Of a DNA stretch of 64,000 bases, positions 12,391 through 21,887 are shown piece after piece (positions within the stretch are counted from its first letter, which is position 1; each line of letters opens with the position of its first letter). The stretch is from the NCBI RefSeq assembly GCF_002443255.2, contig NW_019211456.1, forward strand, positions 18,895,557 to 18,959,556, in the 5' to 3' direction. The translations under genes were made by a program, and so were the position numbers. The notes beneath the pieces are model-generated. The model ran no database searches. It worked only from the letters and a program-made list of their open reading frames with translations, and was not told where the DNA came from. The stretch comes from Varroa destructor. Taxonomy: Eukaryota > Arthropoda > Arachnida > Mesostigmata > Varroidae.

Positions 12391-13494
12391 GCGTTCTCTC
12401 CGCTTTTTTCCCGCTATAATCCTTGTCTGTTCTTGTTTATTTTGCCTCTTAATTTGCTAAGAAGCGCCGCCTATCGCCGTTGAGACTGCTGTTGTTGGCG
12501 TGTAGTAAGACTAGCCGTTATCAGGAATTAGCAGTCGACACCACGCCAGCGAAAGCCATCTGACCAATACTTAAGCTGCGAAATCTAAAATACTGCCAGA
12601 AAAAGAGCGGAAAGTAAAACGAAAGATAACGAAATGACAACTATGATTCGTATACGCCACAGAAGGCATCACGAACAACAGAACGTTATGCATACGGCAA
12701 TACCGGAGAACGATGCGCCAACATATGTTGCAATATGTTGATGCATTGAGCCACTCGTTAGTTTCAATGTTTATGTGAAAATAGCTGTTTCACAGCCGTT
12801 AACCCGTTAGCATAGGCGTTTGCAAGCGTAAAGGCTTGTTCATCTGATTCTGTCAGTGCAAGCGATTCCAAACCATGATACTCTCAATAAATAACTGTCG
12901 TCCTGTTTTGTTATGACCGGAGGACCTGGGTAGCATCTAAGTATAGGTCAAAGTGTTAAGACTGTTCCTCGTAGCCGCAATATTCAATCAAACGATAACT
13001 GTCTATACACCAATTTAATGCCTAAATTATCTTCTTGGAAATAACCGTATATATATATGCCCGTCTATTTACGTTTAGATTAAAAGCCTGCCTGATTCTG
13101 CTTTACCTTAAAGCTATGGCCATCACAGCGACGACGCACAGAAAACGAGAGACGCATTTAAGTCGCAAAATAAAATACGCGAGAACCGTTATGTGGAAGT
13201 GTTGTGTCATTAGACACATAACCCGATCACTGTACGGGATTTTTATTATTACTGCCCAAAAGTGGGCAATGTTTAGGACCAGATTTGGTCGCCTTTTTTT
13301 AATTTTCGAATTTAAAAAATATTTTTTAATTTTGAAATAAAAATCAATGCGTTTCCTATATTTGCCACTGAATCTTATATACAGGCAATTATACTCCCAG
13401 AATGGATATCAAACGATGAATAGTTCCATGCAAATTGTGGTTTAGGAAAAAAACGTCGGCACCGGTCAAATGTCTAGCACAGATGCAGAGTTTC

Positions 13495-13541
13495 CTACAT
13501 TCATATATTAAATATATAGATATTGTTATATACTAATGTAG
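13495..13541. repeat. AT-rich imperfect hairpin with CTACATT/AATGTAG arms
   Basis: Seven-base perfect outer arms enclose a mostly self-complementary AT core. Weak structure with no gene attached. Confidence 0.5.
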
Positions 13542-13839
13542 CGTTCAGGAGACATGGTTTATCGCTCAATCTGCCGAGCGTTGTTTTATGTATATAATGC
13601 AAACCTTTTCAAGGGGCAACAAGGTAGAAAGCGACAACATGGATTTCTATGCAAGATAGGTTTTCATAACAAGTTAGTATCCTTAAATTAGCGTTGCCTA
13701 TCTCGTCCGGTGGCGACGGCAGAACCTTATGTAATGCATTCAGTCATAATGTGCCAATAGCGCCATGCCGAATCATTGGGACAAATCATTTGCAGCATGT
13801 GACCATGTAAGCGATTACTGTTGTTACTAGCCACAAAAG

Positions 13840-14260
13840 TTCCAGAAGAACGTTTCGGATATCTTCAGTTTCTTTCGGAACCACGCTAGCTGACCGGTCT
13901 TTCGTCGCGTCGTGGCGAAAAATCGACTTTGTGGATCAAAACGATCGGCCCTGTGCTGACGCCCGAAGTGTTAAGGGGATCTGTGTTGACCGAAGTAGCG
14001 TTATACGTGCGGTCGCTGGCGTTGCCTTTACTTTTTCTTCTTTCCTCCCTATTTTCTCCACGACTGCTCTGGCTTGTTCTGCCCTTTCCCGAGACCCTCC
14101 TTCAGTGGGAGAGGAGGGCGGGAGTCAGCGAGCCCAAACGCTTTCCTGGTCGGGTGACTAGTTTTTCGGCCAGTTTCGGATTGAGCTTCGAAGGCTGAAG
14201 GCACGCCAATGTTCTACTAAAACCGAGCAACTAGCCACTCCAGAAATAGCAGCTCTGTCG
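13840..14260 (+). promoter_or_regulatory. GC-richer block upstream of Toll; possible promoter or first non-coding exon
   Basis: This block has more G+C and CpG than the AT-rich DNA before it and carries an open frame of about 89 codons (13929-14198) that resembles no protein I know. It sits where a promoter plus untranslated first exon would be expected. No TATA box is obvious. A donor-like GTAAGC closes the block at 14260. The call rests on position and composition only. Confidence 0.3.
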
Positions 14261-14504
14261 TAAGCTAAGCTAATCTATTCGTATTATCGACGTGGAAACG
14301 GTCCAATGACTGCTCTTGCGGCATGTGCTATAGCAACACGTGCCGATCTGCTTAAGACTGTCTAGCTATTTAGAGGCACATACTGACGAATACACAGTCG
14401 CTTGCTAACTAGAGTGCACGTAGGGATCTACGAGAAATTAGTTGTGCGTGAACAAACCATACGTGTCGCGTCTGGATACACTTTTCCATTTTTGAAATTT
14501 TCAG

Positions 14505-14855
14505 AAAGTGGCGCTCTTGATGGTTATTCGATCCGATCAGTGTATGGTGTTTTCCAGTGATGCTTCCATCGTAGTGGTGCATGGTGATAGTGCGGCGGTG
14601 GCTCCGCTTTCGTGATAGTTGTAATAAGAATAGTGGCAATAATAGAAGCTCGTGTACATATGATTGCCGAGGATTTGCATACAGGGACCGAGCCAACTGA
14701 CAAGTATATAGCATGGACTTGAAAACGAGTCCATGCCGCCGGCCCCTGGATCGTGGACACTACAACAGCCGATCGAGGACGTCAAAGCAATATCAGCATC
14801 AATACCAGGCCAAATAGTGTGCGGGTCGAAGCCGACCGCTTCTTGCTGCAGTAGC
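14505..14855 (+). other. Probable 5' UTR of the Toll gene
   Basis: An in-frame TAG lies at 14709-14711, so the protein cannot start upstream of 14712. The sequence ending at 14504 (tttttgaaattttcag) is a good 3' splice site, so the coding exon may begin at 14505 with an untranslated first exon upstream. A GTAAGC donor-like site at 14260 would give a 245-nt intron, but that pairing is a guess. Out-of-frame ATGs occur in this leader, for example at 14713. Confidence 0.4.
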
Positions 14856-14945
14856 ATGGCCGTCGATACGAGAATTTCGGTACAGGTGGCCAGCTGTGTG
14901 CTGCTACTTCTGTGGAGTTTAGCTTTGCCACCAGGCTGCGACGCG
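14856..14945 (+). other. Signal peptide of the Toll receptor
   Basis: About 30 residues from the preferred start: a short polar N-region containing one arginine, a hydrophobic core (VASCVLLLLWSLAL), then a small-residue end (GCDA) before QNYVRAEDC. This is the expected layout for a secreted or membrane protein and supports starting at 14856 rather than 14733. The exact cleavage site is inferred. Confidence 0.8.
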
Positions 14946-17900
14946 CAGAACTACGTGCGAGCCGAAGACTGCACGTGGGAACCGATGCTATCGAATTCGC
15001 TCGTTGGCGGTGGTGGCGTTTCGATGACGTGTAGCGTGCGCACGTTACAGGGTGGGCCGAACGCAACGAATTTTTCGCTCATCATGCCTGGCCATACAGT
15101 GCAGTTAACCATCCGCTGTACTGAAGATCTGCACCAGTACCAATCGAGCTTGCAGAAAAGTGAATTAGCGAATAGTTCATTTGAGCACTTGCGTGGCCTG
15201 TATTCTTTGAGCATCGAACGATGCAAATTGGATCGCCTGCCCCCAAGAGTTTTTCAGGGTCTTGCCGACCTTAAGCACCTCGCCGTTAAGACGTTTAATA
15301 TCGAATGGGGTCAACGCGCCACGCTCCGAATACCTCCGGCGACCTTCGATTCCCTCGAGAGCATCGAATCGCTAGACCTTAGTGAGAACAATATTGAGTC
15401 ACTGCCACATGCACTTCTGTGCGGACTTAGCCAGTTAAGATTTGTAAATCTGACGAGTAACTCATTTTCGGATGTGTTGAATACAGGCTTTTCCTCGGAA
15501 TCGCGCTGTGGCCCGCTGATACGCGAACTCGAGGTAGCTCACAATAAGCTCAAGGTGCTGTCAGAGCGGGGTTTTGATTCGTTAGTTTATTTGCAAGAAC
15601 TGCGTTTGAATCACAATCAAATCGCTAGGGCCGAACCTGGTGCGTTGGCCGGTCTCGCTCAGCTAGAGCGACTCGATATGGCTCACAACATGTTGGTCGC
15701 GCTGCCATCTGCATTGTTCCAACGAACGCTGAAATTATCGGAGTTATATTTGCGCAACAATTCGTTAAGTGCATTGCCGCCAGGATTATTCACTGGACTT
15801 AACGAATTGACCATGCTGGACTTAGCGCATAACCAGCTCTCGTCACTTGGTTGGCTAGGACAAGACGGGCCTTTGGTCGACACGCCAACAAAACTACGTG
15901 TTCTCGATCTCAGTCATAATCGGCTGACTCGGCTAGACTTCAGCGCATTTCGAACACTTGGCAGCCTGGAAACATTGCAACTTCAACATAACCTCGTCGA
16001 GTTCATTTCAGACAACACGTTCGCGGCGCTTGAGGTCCTACAATTGCTTGTTCTAAGCAACAATCGGCTCAAGACGGTTGGTCCACATATGCTAGCTGGT
16101 CTGAGCTCGGTGCTTACGCTCCAATTGGATCATAATCGACTTGATACGATCCACAATGACGCCCTAAAGGATATCACGATGCTGCAAGAACTCAATTTGG
16201 CCGGCAACAAGTTGACAATTGTACCTCGCGTTGTCTCGGCCTTGAAAATGCTACGGTCACTTGATCTGTCAGACAACGATATTCATGATGTAGCTAACGC
16301 ATCGTACCAGGGTCTCTCGCAATTATATGCCCTTAACTTGATGGGTAACATGATTGGCAACATTACCCAGGGTGCGTTTAACGATTTGCCATCTGTACGA
16401 ATACTCAACCTTGCTCGCAACAGAATTCAGGCTATAGAGCAAGGAGCGTTTGATGATGTTCCAGACCTTCACTATCTTCGTCTGGATTCGAACGTCATTG
16501 AGGACGTAAATGGGTTGTTCAGCAGTCTTCACGACCTTATTATGCTTAATATTTCGGTGAATCGTGTCCGATGGTTTGACTATGCTCTCATCCCGGTGGG
16601 ACTACAGTGGCTGGATATCCATGACAATCAGATTGAGGCGCTGGGAAATTATTTCGAACTCGAACAGAGCCTCAAACTCCGCACGCTTGATGCGTCGTTT
16701 AACAAACTAACAGACCTCGATTCATCATCGTTGCCTAACGGTATCGAAATCGTGTATTTCAAAAATAACAACCTAAAACGAATCCAGCCATTCGCATTTC
16801 TGGGTAAGCAGAACCTGACCCGGGTAGATTTGACGAAGAACAAACTGCAAGTGCTCGAAATGACTACGTTTCGTTTAAGCGAGGTGTCAAGCCGACGTCC
16901 ATTGCCAGAGTTTGCCATCGCGGACAACCCCTATCAGTGCAATTGCCATATGGAATGGCTTCAGCGCTTGCAAAATACCCTTACAATTGGTTCGGGTCCA
17001 AATTCAGGTTTAAATGCCAACACGAGCAACGACGAATCTCGACAGTATCCGCGCGTAATAGATTTGCATAGCATCGAGTGTCAGCTAAGCTTTTCGAAAA
17101 ACGTCCGAGTTCTGCCGCTGCTCAAGGTAAAGTCCTCACAGTTTCTATGCGAGTACAAAAGCCACTGCTTTTCGTTATGCCATTGTTGTGACTTTGATGC
17201 GTGCGACTGCGAGATGGTCTGTCCAGATAATTGCACCTGTTACCATGACCAGTCGTGGGGAACAAATATAGTTGATTGCAGCGATCGTCAACATCGGGAT
17301 ACGCCCAGGCAGCTGCCTATGGATGTGAGTGAGGTGTATCTCGACGGTAACGACATACCAGCGCTTACCCCGCACTCGTTCATTGGGCGGAAGAATATGA
17401 AGGTGTTGTTTATTAACAACTCGAATGTCGCAACTATTCAGAACCGCACGTTTGGCGGTTTACCGGATCTTCGGGTGCTCCGCCTTGAAAATAATCAAAT
17501 ACTGGCTTTGCATGGTCGCGAGTTCGATGGCCTCAAGAAACTCAAAGAGCTATATTTGTCAAACAACCATCTAAAGTACGTAAACAACGTAACGTTCATG
17601 CATCTCAAGAACCTCGAAATTCTTCATCTTGACCGCAACTATCTCGTAGAGATAGCCGTGTGGAGCCTGCAATATAATCCGCATCTAACCGAGGTTCGTC
17701 TGGCGGGAAACCCATGGACATGTGATTGCCACTACACGCATAGCTTGGCCGAGTTCCTACACGAACGAGGCGACACGGTTCGTGACATTTTCCAGCTATC
17801 GTGCCTGTTCAATGAGACAACAGCGCTTCCACTATGGGAACTAAATGTGACGGACTGCCATAGCCCATCGCAGGCTACAACGCTCGTGCGGCAGTTCCAG

Positions 17901-18542
17901 TTCCGTCGGGTGGAGGATTTCCTTCCGATACTGGTTGTCGTCGGTGCAGTCTTCCTTCTATGTCTTGTCATCATCATTGCTTTAGTGGCGTACCGCCGTC
18001 AGATGAGCGTGTGGTTCTTCAGCCATTACGGCGTGCGCATGTTTCATCGGGCGCCTGCCGAAGAGGAGAAATTGTTCGATGCGTTCGTCTCGTACACGAA
18101 AAAGGACGAGGCATTCGTAGCACAGATACTCGCCCCGGAGTTGGAGTGCGGAAATCCTCCGTACCGTCTATGTCTACATTACCGCGACCTGCCCATGGCT
18201 GGCGGCTACTTAAGTGAAGCAATCCAGGAAGCGGTCGAGAGTTCCCGACGGACGATTGTCGTCCTGTCGGAGCACTTCCTCAAGAGCGAGTGGTGCCGCT
18301 ACGAGTTCAAGTCCGCTCATCACGAAGTATTGAATAACAGCAATCACAAACTGGTGGTTATCTTTTTCGGACGAGTTTCGTATCGGGAGCTCGACCCTGA
18401 TATCCGAATGTGGCTGAAACATAGCACGTTTCTACATTGGGGTGAAAAGAACTTTTGGGATAAACTGCGATATTCTATGCCCGACGCGCGCCATCGCAAG
18501 GTTACGCGTTCGGATGTGACGACTGTTGCCGTGCACATATGA
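14856..18542 (+). CDS. Toll-like receptor, long Toll subfamily (Toll-6/Toll-7/Tollo type), single exon
   Basis: Single-pass surface receptor with an intracellular TIR signalling domain. Numbering here runs from the first in-frame ATG at 14733. I prefer the second ATG (residue 42): it has A at -3 and G at +4 and directly precedes a signal peptide with a VLLLLWSLAL core, whereas the first has T at -3 and C at +4. The product from residue 42 is 1228 residues. About 23 leucine-rich repeats end in a C-terminal cap (NPYQCNCHMEW, from residue 732). A cysteine cluster (C806-C849) follows, then about six repeats and a second cap (NPWTCDC, from 993). The membrane helix is about 1063-1087. In the TIR domain, box 1 FDAFVSY starts at 1115, box 2 has RDLP at 1151 and box 3 has FW at 1241. 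Two ectodomain blocks plus a TIR closely matching insect Toll-6 and Tollo identify the subfamily; I cannot choose the exact orthologue. In flies these receptors act in planar cell intercalation and immune tuning. The tail after the TIR is only about 22 residues, but an open frame continues past the stop. Confidence 0.95.
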   Translation: MAVDTRISVQVASCVLLLLWSLALPPGCDAQNYVRAEDCTWEPMLSNSLVGGGGVSMTCSVRTLQGGPNATNFSLIMPGHTVQLTIRCTEDLHQYQSSLQKSELANSSFEHLRGLYSLSIERCKLDRLPPRVFQGLADLKHLAVKTFNIEWGQRATLRIPPATFDSLESIESLDLSENNIESLPHALLCGLSQLRFVNLTSNSFSDVLNTGFSSESRCGPLIRELEVAHNKLKVLSERGFDSLVYLQELRLNHNQIARAEPGALAGLAQLERLDMAHNMLVALPSALFQRTLKLSELYLRNNSLSALPPGLFTGLNELTMLDLAHNQLSSLGWLGQDGPLVDTPTKLRVLDLSHNRLTRLDFSAFRTLGSLETLQLQHNLVEFISDNTFAALEVLQLLVLSNNRLKTVGPHMLAGLSSVLTLQLDHNRLDTIHNDALKDITMLQELNLAGNKLTIVPRVVSALKMLRSLDLSDNDIHDVANASYQGLSQLYALNLMGNMIGNITQGAFNDLPSVRILNLARNRIQAIEQGAFDDVPDLHYLRLDSNVIEDVNGLFSSLHDLIMLNISVNRVRWFDYALIPVGLQWLDIHDNQIEALGNYFELEQSLKLRTLDASFNKLTDLDSSSLPNGIEIVYFKNNNLKRIQPFAFLGKQNLTRVDLTKNKLQVLEMTTFRLSEVSSRRPLPEFAIADNPYQCNCHMEWLQRLQNTLTIGSGPNSGLNANTSNDESRQYPRVIDLHSIECQLSFSKNVRVLPLLKVKSSQFLCEYKSHCFSLCHCCDFDACDCEMVCPDNCTCYHDQSWGTNIVDCSDRQHRDTPRQLPMDVSEVYLDGNDIPALTPHSFIGRKNMKVLFINNSNVATIQNRTFGGLPDLRVLRLENNQILALHGREFDGLKKLKELYLSNNHLKYVNNVTFMHLKNLEILHLDRNYLVEIAVWSLQYNPHLTEVRLAGNPWTCDCHYTHSLAEFLHERGDTVRDIFQLSCLFNETTALPLWELNVTDCHSPSQATTLVRQFQFRRVEDFLPILVVVGAVFLLCLVIIIALVAYRRQMSVWFFSHYGVRMFHRAPAEEEKLFDAFVSYTKKDEAFVAQILAPELECGNPPYRLCLHYRDLPMAGGYLSEAIQEAVESSRRTIVVLSEHFLKSEWCRYEFKSAHHEVLNNSNHKLVVIFFGRVSYRELDPDIRMWLKHSTFLHWGEKNFWDKLRYSMPDARHRKVTRSDVTTVAVHI
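18072..18482 (+). other. TIR domain of the Toll receptor
   Basis: Cytoplasmic Toll/interleukin-1 receptor domain, the adaptor-binding module. Box 1 (LFDAFVSY), the LCLHYRD strand leading into the BB loop, ESSRRTIVVLSEHFLKSEWCRYEF and the final FW box are all present in order. The BB loop reads RDLPMAGGYLSEAI. From memory, fly Toll-6 and Tollo have a loop one residue shorter (RDFPVGAY...). The conserved proline is retained, so the domain looks functional. Confidence 0.93.
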
Positions 18543-18908
18543 CATCAGGGTCAGGCACCGGGAGCTATTCAATGTAGCCCGGTGCACAGTACCATACTTC
18601 CGGTAGCACCTCCTTCGCTGCCTCCGCCTTTTCTTGATCTGACGGCTGACCTGTGGACGGCGACTCAGCGAAGTCAACGAGAAACACTTCCCCCACCAGG
18701 ATACCATCATCGAATGTCATCTGCAGCAGGGACTGTTCCCCTTATGTCAACGTTAACAACTCATCTCGACAGTCGTCTTCGCGATCACGTCGCCGCAAGT
18801 AACCAGCCGAGAAGCTGTCTGCATTCATTTGATGATGACCATCTAAAATCTTCGAGTGACTTGGGTGATTCGACCGAAGCCGTGTACGAGATTGTTAAAG
18901 AACGTTAA
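18543..18908 (+). other. In-frame open extension after the Toll stop codon (candidate readthrough tail)
   Basis: Directly after the TGA at 18540-18542 the same frame stays open for 121 codons to TAA at 18906. The translation is rich in Pro, Ser, Thr and His (PPSLPPPFLDL, LPPPGYHHR). It has an acidic stretch with three Asp and ends in STEAVYEIVKER, where YEIV fits a YxxPhi sorting motif. Long Tolls in other arthropods commonly have low-complexity cytoplasmic tails after the TIR, and the encoded protein otherwise stops unusually soon after it. UGA followed by C is a leaky context in animals. Alternatives are a short spliced intron removing the stop (for example 18501-18554, 54 nt, GT...CAG, in frame), a sequencing error, a recent nonsense mutation, or a chance open frame in a GC-richer 3' UTR. 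Confidence 0.5.
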
Positions 18909-20050
18909 GTAGTGAATGTGTAAATTGCTCGATGGCATAATGTCGGCTTTTCCGTAGAAATGAGAACGTGTACGAAGTAATATAATATACTGCATATGTA
19001 AGAACAGATTAATTCGAGTCTTTTAGGGGAACTGTGTTAAGTCCTCTTTTCGTTTGTGCCTCAATTGCAGGCCGGCCTGCATAGTTAGAGCGCACAAAAG
19101 AAAACCATTTGCGTCTATTTTTATCAGAAATATTTTAAAATAGAGCAATATGAACGGGTCCCACAACAAAGTGCATGGATAATTTCCAAGCGCGTCGACA
19201 AACGACGATTCGCCATATTCCTGCTGTTGTAATCGCTTATACCCGGTAGAAGAGAATTAGCATGAATTGTCACCGGAACGTATGGTATGTCACGGATAAC
19301 GTCGACGCCAAGAACGCTAACGTTGGCACCGTTTTCTAAGTCAGAAGTGATCGGTCCGAACGGTACAGGTGATCAGTTCCGATTATGCAATAATTTAGGG
19401 CAAGCACACATTATGTGACATGAGCAATAGACGCACAAATCACGCACGAATACCCATAGTGCAAATTTGTTTATTAACAATGTATAGTCTACATTTTCGT
19501 GTTCTGTCTTGAAAACAGGTCGAGATCTATAAAAACATGTAATTCACTGTATCTGATCGAGTTGAAAAATTGGTCGCTTGTAGCAGTTAGTCCTAGCGCT
19601 AGTTGTTCTTCGAAAATTCTCCATCTTAGGCGAGCAAGCAGTAACAGATCAAAGGATCCTCATCACTCAAGATGAAGCGTCGCCGATGTCTGCAAAGCAT
19701 CGAACTGAGGTTTTCTTTACCTATACTAGGACGTGGCAGCGGAACTGGTCAAGCGTATCCACCACCATTCACGGGAAGTGCGTCTAAACAAAGGCGAGCT
19801 TAAGGAACTTTGCTACGAAACCTATGCGACGGTTTTTCCAATGTTCTTACGGATGATTGCATTTTCTGTCCGGTCGTCTTATTGTTGTCGATAGCTAACA
19901 AGAAATAATATCATTTCTATATCGCAAAACGTCATCTTTTCCAAAGTGAGATACGAATTCTGCTGGTAATAGCACGTCGTAGTTCAATGGAGTGTTACTC
20001 CATTTTTGTGTTTAAAGACAGCACCGGAAGATCCTCACGTTACCCCCTAA
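18909..20050 (+). other. Probable 3' UTR and downstream flank of Toll
   Basis: No coding signal is visible. I see no canonical AATAAA close to the stop; an AATATA variant lies near 18980, so the transcript end is uncertain. A 16-bp GC-rich perfect palindrome sits at 19066-19081. Confidence 0.35.
19066..19081. repeat. 16-bp perfect palindrome TGCAGGCCGGCCTGCA
   Basis: A self-complementary 16-mer, GC-rich in an AT-rich region, within the presumed 3' flank of the Toll gene. It could bind a dimeric protein or form a cruciform. Confidence 0.85.
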
Positions 20051-21838
20051 GGTGTTAGGCGAACTCCGAAAGTCGTGATGGGGAGCGAACTGGCATGAAC
20101 TTGCTGTTGAAAAACGTTATAGATAACTTTTTTGCCCATAGACTGTTGCGTGCAAACGTGGAAGAGGAAGAGACGGCAAGCACGTTGGAGTATGAAAAGA
20201 TAGATATATGATAATGAGATGTATATAGAAGTATGTACATACTAGCATTCTGTAAATATGTATCGAAGTGAGGGGAGTGCAACGTTGATTAACTACTGAG
20301 TAACGTCAATGCGTACTATTACGTGAAATCAAATAATGACGAACAGATCTAGTGAGCGCCGAACGGCGCAAAACAACGGAAATATCGGCACGTTATCGAC
20401 TAGTTAACAGTTATGAAACAAGGATGGTCTGTGTCTCTGAATGCATTGGTGATGATCCCACTTAGTGTAATTGTTATCCCTTAGCCTATTTACGTATACA
20501 TGATATGAATTTGTATCTCAGTTGTTTGTATGAGCATCTCAGTCTCCCTCTCATAAACTGACGCATGATTCACCAATTTATGCAGACTGAGAAACTTCCA
20601 CTGAACTGTCTCTATTGTCAGCCTACTGTTGAACCTACTTGAGCCAACAAAAGTGGCACTTCTATGGCGTGCCATTTCTATATGGCTGCTGCTAAATCCT
20701 CTCTCGAATGGCTACGGGAGAGACTTCAATGGCTCTGGCATAAAGGCAATATTCAGTTTACTCAAATTAACGACAAAGCTAATTTACACAATCACAGACT
20801 CAAGGTTGGCTCTAACAACAAAATCTAATTTTTCCCTCGTTTCCACATGGTCAGACTACGGGCGCAGAACATTTTATGCATCGCACTTTTTCAGCTGACG
20901 TATATGAGAGTTGATCCGAATCGGGGTACATAAAGCACGTCAGCATCTTTTTGGTTCTTCTGATCTTCTGTCTACTGGTTCATTTCTACATTTGCGTGCT
21001 ATCGATACGGATCACAGAGAGACGCTGTTTTCCCACCAGCCTGCCAGTACGTACCTCGTATGTGTGCGTCCGTGTATACTTTCGTGTCAATTTTTTCCAG
21101 CGTTTTTTTGGTGGCCAGATAGTCCGACCATTACATTCATAGTTAGCCGGCTTTGATCGGCTGGCTCATCGATCACACGTGGATGTACACACCAACGCTA
21201 ACCGATCAATGAAGGCAGCAGAATGTATACGATTTTCATAGGCGCTGTCTATCACCGTCCTATTGTTTTCATAACGCGGACACCTGCCTGTTCCTGTCTA
21301 GACGCTTTCCGTTGACGGCAATGCTCTGCTTAGCAATAATGCATGTTACTGCAAATGAGCTCGAGCCGCTCATGTCCACCGCATTCGTTGCCTAAAGTTG
21401 ATTTCCTAAACGAATATTTCACGGAAGCGGTTAATTATTTTGGGGCAAAAACTCGAACGATACGATGTCCACCAAGACCGAACAATATTAACTAGGTTCG
21501 AGTTGTAAGCCATTTCACTCAGGGTTTAATTATTTTTGGACGAATCCATCAACAATTCGTTGTAATGTTGTTTTTGGTCGCCATAAGTCGTGTCATATAA
21601 CAAAATTTCACGGTGTACACCGTCGACGCTTGCCCCTACTGTATATTTTCCATGTGACTTCCATGATAAGCTCAAGGCGGAGTCTGGGGGGAACTGGTTC
21701 TTGGCACGAGATACAACTTATAACATTTACTGATTCACATACTCGATCGAACGCATGTCCGGTACAAAAAAGATAAGTAGTAAACTTCTCCCTACAATAC
21801 GGTTCGTAAGGAAAATGACACAATTAACTTTGTTTTTT

Positions 21839-21887
21839 TGATGAAGAAGGCTAAAGGAATTTCCCATTCCTTTAGCCTTCTTCATCA
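21839..21887. repeat. Perfect 22-bp inverted repeat with 5-nt loop
   Basis: The arms TGATGAAGAAGGCTAAAGGA... (21839-21860) and ...CATCA (21866-21887) are exact reverse complements around the loop TTCCC. Such a long perfect stem with a tiny loop is far beyond chance. It could be a template-switch mutation, a transposon-end relic or an RNA hairpin. Surrounding DNA shows no gene. Confidence 0.9.

Larger units (their letters stand above)
9911..13839. other. No gene seen
   Basis: AT-rich non-coding DNA apart from a GC-richer patch with the C16 run (about 12,270-12,620), microsatellites and a small AT hairpin. Confidence 0.5.

Noticed and set aside
14524..14857. Minus-strand frames of 78-106 codons over the Toll 5' end
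   Set aside because: They are antisense shadows of the GC-richer Toll leader and N-terminus with no domain; the plus-strand gene explains the openness.
18432..18710. Minus-strand 92-codon frame spanning the Toll stop
   Set aside because: It has no homology and overlaps coding sequence; it probably arises from codon bias on the opposite strand.
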